Positions 24,868 through 32,986 of a DNA stretch of 64,000 nt are shown piece by piece. Source of the DNA: Streptomyces sp. NBC_01016 (GTDB lineage: Bacteria; Actinomycetota; Actinomycetes; Streptomycetales; Streptomycetaceae). The first letter of the stretch is position 1. Each line of letters starts with the position of its first letter. A program made the position numbers and the translations under genes. The DNA lies in NCBI RefSeq assembly GCF_026341035.1, contig NZ_JAPEOQ010000002.1:2790001-2854000 (forward strand). The letters are read 5' to 3'. The notes under the pieces are model-generated. The model was given only the letters and a program-made list of their open reading frames with translations. It was not told the origin of the DNA and did no database searches.

Positions 24868-25458
24868 GTGATCGCGATCATCCCGCCCACCCGCACCACT
24901 CCACCCTCACCCTCCCCGCCGTCCGGTGCCCGCGTTGCGCTGAGGTCCCCGACGAGCCGCGGCCTGCTGGACGGCGCCTGGTGGCCCCACTCGCGCGACT
25001 TGACCGTCGAGCTTCCCGAACTCGTGGACGTACTCGACCCGTTGTGGGGCCGCATCACGCGTGTCGCCGTCAATCCGATGCTCTGGCCCGTCGTCCCGCG
25101 CAAGGTGACCGTCGGTCAGCGGGTGGTGAAGACCGGCTGGTTCACCCCCGAACTCGACCCGCACACACTGCTGTTGCTGTCCTACGGGACTCGCCGCTTC
25201 GATCTCCTGGTGATTCCGCCCGAGACGAGTGCCGCCTGCGCGGACCGGCTCATGGTCGCCGCCTGCGCCCCGGACGGTCCTCGGCTGAGCGCCACGGATC
25301 TCGTGGCGGCGGAAACCGCGCGCCTTCGTGGCGCCGCCGTGATCGACCGGCCACAGATCTCGCAGATCTCGCAGACCCCGCAGATCTCGCAGGGTTCGCG
25401 GGAGAACGAGGGCGGCGCGACGTCCACGCACGTCGGCCCCACGGTGGCGGGGCGGTGA
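24868..25458 (+). CDS. DUF5994-like protein
   Basis: A roughly 196-residue soluble protein with the features of the actinobacterial DUF5994 family: LDGAWWPHSRDL near residue 40, a central LWGRITRVAVNP, then VGQRVVKTGWF and RRFDLLVIPPETSA. Function is unknown. The GTG at 24868 is the likeliest start; the open frame further up crosses the efflux terminator. The C-terminus holds five nine-base repeats coding Gln-Ile-Ser. Its stop overlaps a possible GTG of the following small membrane protein, so both form a unit. Confidence 0.7.
   Translation: MIAIIPPTRTTPPSPSPPSGARVALRSPTSRGLLDGAWWPHSRDLTVELPELVDVLDPLWGRITRVAVNPMLWPVVPRKVTVGQRVVKTGWFTPELDPHTLLLLSYGTRRFDLLVIPPETSAACADRLMVAACAPDGPRLSATDLVAAETARLRGAAVIDRPQISQISQTPQISQGSRENEGGATSTHVGPTVAGR
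25354..25398 (+). repeat. Nine-base tandem repeat, five units
   Basis: Five units of CAGATCTCG (two with changes) encode QISQISQTPQISQGS near the C-terminus of the DUF5994-like protein. In-frame length changes would be silent for the reading frame. Confidence 0.8.
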
Positions 25459-25463
25459 GGGGC

Positions 25464-25748
25464 ATGGACGCCATGCTCACCTCGGTCGCCTTCCTGGTGC
25501 TGATCGCCATGGGCGTCTACCTGATCCACCGTCTCAACGCCCAGCACGCCGAAAGGATCGCCTTGCGCACCTACCGCCGCTTCCTGCCCGGCCGCCGGAA
25601 TCCCGGCGAGGGGGCAGACGCCGGAACCCTGCCCGACCAGCCGCCGCCGACCGTCCCGGCCGACCGGCACGACCATCGCGACGGCGGCCGCGGCCGGTTC
25701 CGGGCACGCCGCCGCCACGACCGCACCACGCACAAGCAGTCCCACTGA
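25464..25748 (+). CDS. Small single-pass membrane protein
   Basis: A 94-residue protein with one N-terminal membrane helix (MLTSVAFLVLIAMGVYLI, about residues 4-21) and a basic, Pro/Arg/His-rich cytoplasmic tail with two short RRHDR-like patches. No family recognised. The ATG at 25464 is used; a GTG at 25455 overlapping the previous stop and an ATG at 25473 are alternatives. It follows the DUF5994-like gene directly and is probably translated from the same message. A further 44 bases separate it from the convergent transporter gene. Confidence 0.55.
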   Translation: MDAMLTSVAFLVLIAMGVYLIHRLNAQHAERIALRTYRRFLPGRRNPGEGADAGTLPDQPPPTVPADRHDHRDGGRGRFRARRRHDRTTHKQSH

Positions 25749-25792
25749 TCCGTACCGCGTCGAGTGTTCCGGTTACGGGACGTCTATTCGGA

Positions 25793-27193
25793 TCACGGGA
25801 CGTCGGCCGCGTCCGGTGCCTTGGCGGGTGGCGTGCTGGCGGTCTGGTTCGGGTGCAGGCGGCGCAGCGCCCGGGGCGCCGTCTCCGGGAGGGCCGTCAG
25901 ACACACCAGGGAGAGGACGCAGGTGCCGGCGAGGTAGTAGCCGACGTTCATCGCGTTTCCGGTCGCGGCGATGATCCGGTTCGCGACCAGCGGGGAGATG
26001 CCGCCGCCGAGGACCGCCCCGAGGTGGAAGGCGATGCCCATCCCGGACTGCCGCTGGTCGCGGGGGAAGAGCTCGGTGAAGAAGGTGTACATCGGGCCGA
26101 AGAGCAGCCCGGTCGTCGCGAAGCCGAGCATCAGCGCGCCGGTGAGGGCGCCGATGGAGCCCATTCCGGCGATGGGGAAGATGACCAGCGCCGCGACCAG
26201 CGACGCGAGCACTCCGGTGAACATGACCGGTCGCCGGCCGAACCGGTCCGATGCCCAGGCCCCGAGGACGTTGCTGGCCGCGTGGACCAGCAGGCCGAGG
26301 GTGCTGGCGTTGACCACCTCCTGCCGGGGCAGCCCGAGACCGTCAGGGGCGGCCGATGTCGCGTAGGACATCATGAAGGTGACCAGCGCGAACGTGCAGG
26401 AGTTCAGGCCGATGTTCACGCCCGCGGCCAGCAGTACGCGCCGCCAGTTGGAGCGGAAGACGTCGGCGACCGGGCGCCGGTCCTTGAGTGTCTCGCCCTC
26501 CTCGCGCACCATCTGCTGGAAGACCGGGCTCTCCGCCACACCGCGGCGGATCCAGATGCCGATGACGATGGCGACGCCACCGGCGAGGAAGGGCAGCCGC
26601 CAGCCCCATGACTCGACGCTGGAGTCCGGGAGGAAGAGCACGGCGGCGAACGCCAGGTTGGCGAGGATCGTCCCGAACGGCGAGCCGAGCGCGACGAACA
26701 CGCCGTACCGGGCCCGCTTTTCATCGGGGGCGTGCTCGATGGCCAGGGCGGCAGCGCCGCCGGTCTCGCCGCCGCGGAACAGGCCGTGTGCCATCCGAAG
26801 TACGACCAGGAGCAGTGGCGCCGCGACACCGATCTGGGCGTAGGTCGGCAGCACACCCATCAGGACGGTCGCCGCGCCCATGCCGATGAAGGTGAGCAGA
26901 AGCGCGAAGCGCCGGCCGTACCGGTCGCCGAGCCAGCCGAACCCGGCCGCGCCGAGCGGGGCCATCAGGAAGCCGATGGCGAAGGTCGCGAGCCCGAGGA
27001 AGGTGCCGAACCAGGCGTCGTCGGTCTGGAAGAAGGTGTCGGTGAGGACGAGCGTGGTCGCCGTCCCGTAGATGGCGAAGTCGTAGAACTCCAGGGAGGT
27101 GCCCACGCCACTGGCCATGGCGATGCGGACGATGCCGGTGCGGGGCGGCTCCGGCGCGGTCGGTGTGTCCGCCGCCGATATCTGCTCGGTCAT
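25793..27193 (-). CDS. MFS metabolite:H+ symporter (MHS family)
   Basis: A 466-residue transporter of the MHS (ProP/ShiA/KgtP-like) branch, 12 membrane segments. Typical features are the start ASGVGTSLEFYDFAIYGTA, the loop GWLGDRYGRRFALLL and GRRPVMFTGVLAS after helix 8. The usual motif RxxxGF..GGE is altered to MAHGLFRGGETGGAA. It is the last gene of the flavin monooxygenase/Rieske operon on the minus strand, starting 63 bases after the reductase, and probably imports the aromatic acid degraded by that operon. Confidence 0.85.
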   Translation of the reverse strand: MTEQISAADTPTAPEPPRTGIVRIAMASGVGTSLEFYDFAIYGTATTLVLTDTFFQTDDAWFGTFLGLATFAIGFLMAPLGAAGFGWLGDRYGRRFALLLTFIGMGAATVLMGVLPTYAQIGVAAPLLLVVLRMAHGLFRGGETGGAAALAIEHAPDEKRARYGVFVALGSPFGTILANLAFAAVLFLPDSSVESWGWRLPFLAGGVAIVIGIWIRRGVAESPVFQQMVREEGETLKDRRPVADVFRSNWRRVLLAAGVNIGLNSCTFALVTFMMSYATSAAPDGLGLPRQEVVNASTLGLLVHAASNVLGAWASDRFGRRPVMFTGVLASLVAALVIFPIAGMGSIGALTGALMLGFATTGLLFGPMYTFFTELFPRDQRQSGMGIAFHLGAVLGGGISPLVANRIIAATGNAMNVGYYLAGTCVLSLVCLTALPETAPRALRRLHPNQTASTPPAKAPDAADVP

Positions 27194-27256
27194 GTGTCTA
27201 CCTCGGTGCCTGTGAGGGGAGTTTCGGCACGCAGTCGGAGGGTGGTGTGCCGCCGG

Positions 27257-28210
27257 TCAGTACAGCTCGATACGGAGCCGGTCGGAGCGCGCCCGTGACA
27301 CGCAGAGGGCGATCTCCGTGCCGGCCGCGTGCTCGGCGGCCGACAGGCAGTGGTCGCGATGGTCGGCGGTGCCTTCCAGGAGGCCGGAGACACACGAGCC
27401 GCAGATGCCCTCCTCGCAGGACTTGCCGACCGGGATGCCCGCCTCCTCGAGCACGGAGAGGATCGACCGGTCCGCGGGGACCTCGAACTCCTCGCCGGTG
27501 TCGAGCTCCACCGTGAACGGCGTGTTGTCCGAGGCGTCGACCGGCTCCGCCGAGAAGTGCTCGACATGGACCTGCGCCTCGCCCACGACCGGCGCGAAGA
27601 CGGCGGTGACCTGATCCATGAAGCCGACCGGGCCGCAGGTGTAGACATGGCTGGCAGTGCTCAGTGGGGCGGTCAACGAGCCCAGGATGTCCGGGTGTTC
27701 GGACCGCGGTCGGCCGATGTGGAGAGTGACCCGGTCGCGGAACTCGGCGCGGCGCTCCAGCAGGTCGCCGAAGGCGAGCTCGGCTCGTGACCGTACGAAG
27801 TAGTGCAGCGCGAAGTCGGCGCCGCGGCGGTGGAGTTCGTAGGCCATGCTCAGCAGTGGGGTGACGCCGATGCCGCCGGCCACCAGCAGATGCCGGTCGG
27901 CTCCGTCGGCGATACCCAGCAGGTTCCGGGGCGGTCCGATCGTCAACTCGTCGCCGACCGCCGTCCGGTGGAGCGCGGCCGAGCCGCCCCGGGACTCCGC
28001 CTCCCGCTTCACCGCGATGAGGACGGACGAGCGGTCGGCCGGGTCACCCGCCAGCGAGTACTGGCGCATGACCCCCGTCGGGCCGGTCACGTCGACGTGC
28101 GCGCCGGCGGCGAAGGGGCCGAACGCGGCGCCGTCGGCCCTGCGCAGCCGCAGGGAGCGGACCGCCGCGCTCTCCTCCACGATCTCGGAGACCTGGACGG
28201 CGACGCTCAC
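27257..28210 (-). CDS. PDR/VanB-type oxygenase reductase (FMN, plant-type 2Fe-2S)
   Basis: A 317-residue reductase in the order flavin domain (RQYSLAGDP, about residues 55-63), NAD domain (LLVAGGIGVTPLLSMAYEL and YTCGPVGFMD) and C-terminal plant-type ferredoxin with CEEGICGSC plus a distal Cys (HRDHC). This is the phthalate dioxygenase reductase/VanB arrangement. It would pass electrons from NADH to the Rieske oxygenase encoded upstream. GTG start overlaps the stop of the beta subunit gene by four bases. In the proteobacterial iac operon the corresponding gene is iacF, a similar iron-sulfur reductase. Confidence 0.92.
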   Translation of the reverse strand: MSVAVQVSEIVEESAAVRSLRLRRADGAAFGPFAAGAHVDVTGPTGVMRQYSLAGDPADRSSVLIAVKREAESRGGSAALHRTAVGDELTIGPPRNLLGIADGADRHLLVAGGIGVTPLLSMAYELHRRGADFALHYFVRSRAELAFGDLLERRAEFRDRVTLHIGRPRSEHPDILGSLTAPLSTASHVYTCGPVGFMDQVTAVFAPVVGEAQVHVEHFSAEPVDASDNTPFTVELDTGEEFEVPADRSILSVLEEAGIPVGKSCEEGICGSCVSGLLEGTADHRDHCLSAAEHAAGTEIALCVSRARSDRLRIELY

Positions 28211-28734
28211 AGCAGGAACCCCGCGGCGGGCACGGCGTCCTCGGCGTCCACAAGGCGGATCACCTTGCGCACGATCCGGTCCTCCGACCGGTCCGCACCG
28301 AACCGGACCGTGAACTCGACGTCCCCGGCCCACAGTTGGTGGCGGCCCCGCTTGTAGGCGACGAGGACCTGGGCGGCACGCAACGACACCGACCCGTCGG
28401 TGGTCTCCACGGGCACGAACCGCGACACGGTACGCACGGTCCTGGCCGAGTCGACCGCCGCGATGGCGTATCCCTCGGTGAGGCGCGCCACGCGCATGGC
28501 GCGCATCCGGGCGTCGTCGTAGACCATGTTCAGCTGGTCGTCGAAGTCCTCGGTGGTGGGATCGAGCGGGATGACGTAGATGCCGTCCTCTGCGTAGAGC
28601 CCGCTCCAGGCCCGGTACTCCTTGCGGTCGAGCAAGTCGGCCTCGTGCCAGAGGAGTTCGATGGCCCGCACGACGCGCGGGTCGGAGAGGGTGGCCCCGG
28701 GGGCGTCGGTGATCGTGGTGGCGGTGTCAGCCAT
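28207..28734 (-). CDS. Aromatic ring-hydroxylating dioxygenase, beta subunit
   Basis: A 175-residue small subunit of an alpha3beta3 Rieske dioxygenase, NTF2-like fold. The start region (AIELLWHEADLLDRKEYRAW) and the C-terminal strand (WAGDVEFTVRF..RKVIRLVDAE) match the family and length is normal. It overlaps the alpha subunit gene by eight bases and the reductase gene by four. It has a structural role; catalysis is by the alpha subunit. IacD-like in an iac reading of the cluster. Confidence 0.92.
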   Translation of the reverse strand: MADTATTITDAPGATLSDPRVVRAIELLWHEADLLDRKEYRAWSGLYAEDGIYVIPLDPTTEDFDDQLNMVYDDARMRAMRVARLTEGYAIAAVDSARTVRTVSRFVPVETTDGSVSLRAAQVLVAYKRGRHQLWAGDVEFTVRFGADRSEDRIVRKVIRLVDAEDAVPAAGFLL

Positions 28735-30025
28735 TGCTCATCATCTTCTTCCACATCCGGTACGCGGCCCGCATACCGGTCTCGTCGGTGCTGTGCGAAG
28801 TGGCCCAGCCCTCGGGGGCGTCGGCCTCGCGCTTCAGGCCGCGGTTCACCATGATCGGCATCTCCGGGCAGGCCTGGGCGCCGCGCTGCACGCGGTCCCA
28901 GCCCTCGGCGTCGTCGGGTGTGCCGAAACCGAAGGGTCCCTGGAAGTGCTCGTGGATGCGCAGGCGTTCGCGGCGGATCGGGCCTGCGATCTCCTCGGGG
29001 GCGTCCACGCCGAGCGCCACGTGCTCGATGATCGTCTCGTCGACGCTGACCGGACGCAGCACCCGGAAGAACGCCGAGGAGAGGCCGACGTTGGGGAACA
29101 GGTTCAGGTTCGATCCGGTGCCGTGCATCGCGCGCACCAGCTTGCGGATCTGCGCATCGTCGGCCCCGCCCTCCCTCAACTCGGCGACCAGGCCGTCGAA
29201 TCGGGGTTGCAAGGGTTCGCTGCCGTCATCGGCGTCGAGGTCGATGTGCGCCGGCACCATGTGCATCACGCTGTGCCCGTTGCCGAGGTCGTGGCAGGTG
29301 GAGGCCGGGTCGGTCATGAAGCTCAGCATGTCGGCCGTCTCGCCGTCCACCGAGCTCATCCAGGAGCGGTGCACGATCGGGAAGTGGTAGCCGTCGGTGG
29401 TGTTCTCCAACTGGATCTTCCAGTTGCCCCGGAACCTGAAACGGTGGGTGCCGAGCACCTTGAGCGGATAGCCGCCGCCCTGCTTGAAGAACCGGTCGGC
29501 CCACAGCCGCACATCGCCGAGGAACTCCTCCAGCGGCTCCGCGTCCTGGTCGAAGGTGGCGAAGATCAGGCCGCGGTAGCTCTCGGTGCGCAGCTTGTGC
29601 AGGCCCATCTCGTCCTTGCTCATCACCCCCTCGTAGCCGTCGGGGTAGGGGATGCCGCGCAGCCGCCCGTCCAGGCCGTACGACCAGGCGTGGTACGGGC
29701 AGGTGAAGCCGTTGGCCTCGCCGCGCGGCTTCTCGCACAGGCTGGCGCCGCGGTGCCGGCAGCGGTTGACCAGCGTATGGATGGCGCCCTTGCGGTCCCG
29801 GGTGACGATCACCGAATTGCGGCCCACGTACGTGGATTTGAAGCTGCCCGGCTTGGGCAGCTCGCTCTCGTGCGCCACCCAGATCCAGGTCTTCTCGAAG
29901 ATCTGCGTCATCTCGCGCTCGAAGATCTCCGGGTCGGTGTAGACCCGTGCGGCGACACGGTCCTCCTGTACGAGATCGGACGGTTCCAGCTGGTGGATGG
30001 TGGCCGGGGTGAAATCGATGGTCAT
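28727..30025 (-). CDS. Aromatic ring-hydroxylating dioxygenase, alpha subunit
   Basis: A 432-residue catalytic subunit. The Rieske 2Fe-2S site is CRHRGASLC (CxH) and CPYHAW (CxxH) at about residues 88-112. The mononuclear iron ligands lie in ENTTDGYHFPIVH, with bridging Asp, and a distal acid further on. It resembles benzoate/anthranilate-type group enzymes. It shares a four-base overlap with the flavin monooxygenase gene upstream. With beta subunit and reductase it forms a complete dihydroxylating system. In the iac pathway IacC has this role on an oxidised indole-3-acetic acid derivative; this assignment rests on gene content. Confidence 0.92.
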   Translation of the reverse strand: MTIDFTPATIHQLEPSDLVQEDRVAARVYTDPEIFEREMTQIFEKTWIWVAHESELPKPGSFKSTYVGRNSVIVTRDRKGAIHTLVNRCRHRGASLCEKPRGEANGFTCPYHAWSYGLDGRLRGIPYPDGYEGVMSKDEMGLHKLRTESYRGLIFATFDQDAEPLEEFLGDVRLWADRFFKQGGGYPLKVLGTHRFRFRGNWKIQLENTTDGYHFPIVHRSWMSSVDGETADMLSFMTDPASTCHDLGNGHSVMHMVPAHIDLDADDGSEPLQPRFDGLVAELREGGADDAQIRKLVRAMHGTGSNLNLFPNVGLSSAFFRVLRPVSVDETIIEHVALGVDAPEEIAGPIRRERLRIHEHFQGPFGFGTPDDAEGWDRVQRGAQACPEMPIMVNRGLKREADAPEGWATSHSTDETGMRAAYRMWKKMMSNG

Positions 30026-31224
30026 GCTGTCTTCTCCTCGGTGTTGCTGCTCCTGGGGCGGTCCGGGTCGTTACGTGGGTGTGTGGGGCCCAGGAAGCCG
30101 GGGGTGGTCGGGTCGAGGCCCAGCAGGACGGCCCCGGCGTCGTCGTAGATGTGCTGGCTGAGCGAGGCGTGCAACTGGGGGACCTGCGCGTCGAGGCGGA
30201 TCCGGTTCAGAGGGTGCGAGTTCTGGATGATCGCCGCCCCGGACACCTTGGACAGGTCGTGGACGACCTGGGCAGCGGTGTCGGCGATGTGGACGGCGCT
30301 GAGCCGGATGCGCGCGATCTGATCGGCACTCGCCGCCTTCCCCGCGCTGACGGTCTCCCACACCTCCTCCGCGACGTCCAGGAAGTAGCGGCGTGCCGAC
30401 TGCAGCGCCACGTAGGCCCGCGCGAACTCCGTGCGGTAGTAGGCTCGTTCGCCGATCGGCGGAGCGCCCGTGATGCCCCGGTAGGAGCCCGATTGCTGCG
30501 CGTAGTCAAGGGCGCCCAGGGCCACGCCGAGTCCGATGGCCGCATGGCACTGCGCCTGGTACGCCAACAGGGGGTAGCGGAAGAGGGGTTCGTCGATCTG
30601 TGAGGCGCCGCCGCGGATGTAGGTCCACTCCAGCGGGATCTCGACGTCCTCGAGCACCGTGTCGAAGGAGCCCGATGCGCGCATCCCGCTCACGTCCCAG
30701 TCCTGGACGATGGCCACCTGATCGGCAGGGAGGAGAGCCGCCCGCGGCTGCCCGCCCGCGGACTCGTCCAACAGGCCTACGTTGATGTAGTCGGCGGCCA
30801 TGCATCCGCTGGCGAACTTCCACCGGCCGCTCACCCGGAAACCGTCCGCGGTCCGCTCGGCCTTCTGCATCGGGAAGAGGCCACCGGCCACGACGACGTC
30901 CGGGCCGTCGCGGTAGATCTCCTTCTGCGTCTCCACGGGGAGCGCGCCGAGGTAGGTGTTGGCGGAGGCGAAGCCCACCACCCAGGCGGTGGACCCGTCG
31001 ACGCGGCCCACCTCCTCGACGAGCCTGAGGAACCGATGGGGCGGCAGCACATTTCCCCCGAACCGGATCGGGGTGGCGTGCCGGTACACACCGAACGGCA
31101 TGAACTTCTCGATGAAGTCACGGGGGACGTACCCCTGGGCGTTGAACTCTGCCCGTCGCTCGCGGAGTTCCGAAAGCACCGCCTGCCACTTCGTGCCCGC
31201 TATGGGCTCGGGGGCGTCACCCAT
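30022..31224 (-). CDS. Acyl-CoA dehydrogenase-fold flavin monooxygenase (IacA/HsaA-like)
   Basis: A 400-residue protein with the acyl-CoA dehydrogenase fold of group D flavin-dependent monooxygenases (HsaA, DszC, IndA/IacA types). Signs are the helical N-terminal domain, VSGRWKFASGCMAADYINV in the middle strand domain, and SGAAIIQNSHPLNRIRLD near the C-terminus where true dehydrogenases have a different catalytic base. These enzymes hydroxylate aromatic rings with reduced flavin supplied by a separate reductase. First gene of the operon with Rieske dioxygenase and reductase, and divergent from the small protein and amidase genes. In iac operons IacA performs the first oxidation of indole-3-acetic acid. 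Confidence 0.85.
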   Translation of the reverse strand: MGDAPEPIAGTKWQAVLSELRERRAEFNAQGYVPRDFIEKFMPFGVYRHATPIRFGGNVLPPHRFLRLVEEVGRVDGSTAWVVGFASANTYLGALPVETQKEIYRDGPDVVVAGGLFPMQKAERTADGFRVSGRWKFASGCMAADYINVGLLDESAGGQPRAALLPADQVAIVQDWDVSGMRASGSFDTVLEDVEIPLEWTYIRGGASQIDEPLFRYPLLAYQAQCHAAIGLGVALGALDYAQQSGSYRGITGAPPIGERAYYRTEFARAYVALQSARRYFLDVAEEVWETVSAGKAASADQIARIRLSAVHIADTAAQVVHDLSKVSGAAIIQNSHPLNRIRLDAQVPQLHASLSQHIYDDAGAVLLGLDPTTPGFLGPTHPRNDPDRPRSSNTEEKTA

Positions 31225-31241
31225 GTCGGCTCCTTCCGGCC

Positions 31242-31271
31242 GGTTCAGGGCCCCACGCTGGTTCGAGGCCC
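31242..31271. promoter_or_regulatory. Direct repeat GGTTCrrGGCCC in divergent promoter
   Basis: GGTTCAGGGCCC at 31242-31253 and GGTTCGAGGCCC at 31260-31271, 18 bases apart, lie upstream of the flavin monooxygenase gene. Candidate sites for the IclR regulator nearby; the assignment is only positional. Confidence 0.3.
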
Positions 31272-31401
31272 AACGGGATGCTCAGCCATCGAGTGGGCCG
31301 ATGCGACGGGTCGGACCGGTGAGTGGACCGACCCGGCGGAAGTGGCAGGGCGATGTGGTCGGATCCAGAGGTGGAGCATGGAAAAGGAGGAGTGGCTGAG
31401 C

Positions 31402-31686
31402 ATGAATGAGAACGAGCCGGTCGACCGCGCCCCGCGGATGACCCTCACCTGCTACAACGACAACCACGGCTACGGCTGGAAACACGTCGACCTGTTCGTC
31501 CACGACGCGGCGGGCCGTGAACTCGGCTGGGTGCACTGGGGTGTTCCCCAGGACGGCCCGGACGCGGCGGACGCGGAGACCGCGGCGGTCGAACCCGATC
31601 TGCGGCGCACCTCCGACTGGCGGCACGGTGTGAGCGCAGGTGGCGTGGACTTCTGGGAGGCGGATGCGCAGTGGAGGGAACAGTGA
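31402..31686 (+). CDS. Small conserved-type protein, IacB-like by position
   Basis: A 94-residue soluble protein, acidic and Trp-rich, with distinctive patches TCYNDNHGYGWKHVDLF, LGWVHWGVP, EPDLRR and HGVSAGGVDFW. No domain of known function is recognised. AAGGAGG lies 11 bases upstream of the ATG at 31402; an ATG at 31378 is the alternative. Its stop overlaps the amidase start (GTGA), so the two are coupled. The iac operon of Pseudomonas putida has a protein of about this size and unknown function, IacB, next to iacA. That equivalence is inferred from size and neighbours, not from alignment. Confidence 0.65.
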   Translation: MNENEPVDRAPRMTLTCYNDNHGYGWKHVDLFVHDAAGRELGWVHWGVPQDGPDAADAETAAVEPDLRRTSDWRHGVSAGGVDFWEADAQWREQ

Positions 31687-32945
31687 GTGACACCGTTCGA
31701 CAGCCCTGGTCCCTGAGTGAACTCGTCGCCGATCTGAGGTCCGGGCGGACCACTCCCGAGGCGGCCCTGCGGCGCAGCCGCGACCGTATCGCGGGGACCG
31801 AGGAGCGGGTACGTGCCTGGGTGGCCTTCGATGAAAGCGCCGCGGACAGCGCCGCGGCCGTACGTACCGGGGCTCTGGGCGGCGTCCCGATGGGCGTCAA
31901 GGACATCATCGACCTGGGCGGGCTGCCCACCCGCTGCGGATCGGTGCTGCGGGCCGACGCCGGCCCCGCCGAGCGGGACGCCCCGGTCGTGGAGGCCTGG
32001 CGTGCGGCCGGGGCGATCCCCGTCGGCAAGACCGTGACCACGGAGTTCGCCTTCTTCGCACCCGGCCCGACCCGCAACCCCGCCAACCTGCGGCACACGC
32101 CCGGCGGTTCCTCCAGCGGCTCGGCCGCGGCGGTCGCCTCCGGGCAGGTCCCGCTGGCGATCGGCTCCCAGACCGCGGGGTCGGTGACCCGGCCGGCCGC
32201 GTACTGCGGTGTCGCCTCGCTCGTCCTGCGCCACGGGCACCTGTCCACCGACGGTGTCGCCGGCCTCAGCCCCAGCCTCGACGCCCACGGTGTGTACGCG
32301 GCGGGCGCCGCCGATGTCTCCCTCGCCTGGGCGGCCCTCACCGGCGAGCCGGACCCGGCCCGCGACGCACACACCGCCCCACGGATCGCGCTCTGGAACG
32401 CGGCCCCCTTGGCAGCCGTGTCCGACGAAATGGGTGCGGCGCTCGACTCCGCCGAGGCCCGGCTCACCGGACACGGCGCGACGATTGACGCCTTCCCGCT
32501 GGAGGCACTGATCGCCGAAGTGACCACGGCGCACCCGGTGGTGATGGCCTACGAGGCGGCGCGCGAGCGCTCCGCCGAGCTGGAGCGGGCCGATCAACTC
32601 AGCGCACCCCTGGCCGGGCTTCTCCGAACCGGTGCGGCCACCTCGGAATCCGACTACCGCGCCGCGTGCCGACTGGTCGCCGCGGCACGCACCGAACTCG
32701 GCGCGCTCCTCACCCAGTACGACGCAGTGCTCGGCCCTGCCGCGCCCGGGGCGGCTCCGCAGGGGCTCGACGCCACCGGCGATCCGGTGCTCAGCCGCCC
32801 GTGGCAGGCCCTCGGTCTGCCCACGGTGGCCGTGCCGGGGCTGCGAAACGCGGCAGGGCTGCCGCTCGGACTCCAAGTGATCGCGGGATCCGAGGCGGCA
32901 GCCCTGCGTGCTGCGGTCTGGGTGGAGCGAAGCCTCAACGGGTGA
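31683..32945 (+). CDS. Amidase signature-family amidase (IacH-like by context)
   Basis: A 420-residue cytoplasmic amidase with the complete Ser-cisSer-Lys triad: Lys in MGVKDIIDLGG, cis-Ser in TPGGSSSGSAAAVASG and nucleophile Ser in IGSQTAGSVTRPA. GTG at 31683 is supported by GGAGGG and overlaps the stop of the small upstream gene. The family cleaves amide bonds of small molecules. Located between a flavin monooxygenase and an IclR-controlled set, it would open an amide formed after indole-ring cleavage, the role proposed for IacH. Confidence 0.88.
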   Translation: MSDTVRQPWSLSELVADLRSGRTTPEAALRRSRDRIAGTEERVRAWVAFDESAADSAAAVRTGALGGVPMGVKDIIDLGGLPTRCGSVLRADAGPAERDAPVVEAWRAAGAIPVGKTVTTEFAFFAPGPTRNPANLRHTPGGSSSGSAAAVASGQVPLAIGSQTAGSVTRPAAYCGVASLVLRHGHLSTDGVAGLSPSLDAHGVYAAGAADVSLAWAALTGEPDPARDAHTAPRIALWNAAPLAAVSDEMGAALDSAEARLTGHGATIDAFPLEALIAEVTTAHPVVMAYEAARERSAELERADQLSAPLAGLLRTGAATSESDYRAACRLVAAARTELGALLTQYDAVLGPAAPGAAPQGLDATGDPVLSRPWQALGLPTVAVPGLRNAAGLPLGLQVIAGSEAAALRAAVWVERSLNG

Positions 32946-32986
32946 GGAAATCCCGGCCCGTTGAGGAGAGGAATGGGGAGAGTCGC

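Noticed and set aside
30022..31224. True acyl-CoA dehydrogenase for fatty acid oxidation
   Set aside because: Neighbours are Rieske oxygenase genes and the catalytic base region is not that of a dehydrogenase; flavin monooxygenase branch fits better.
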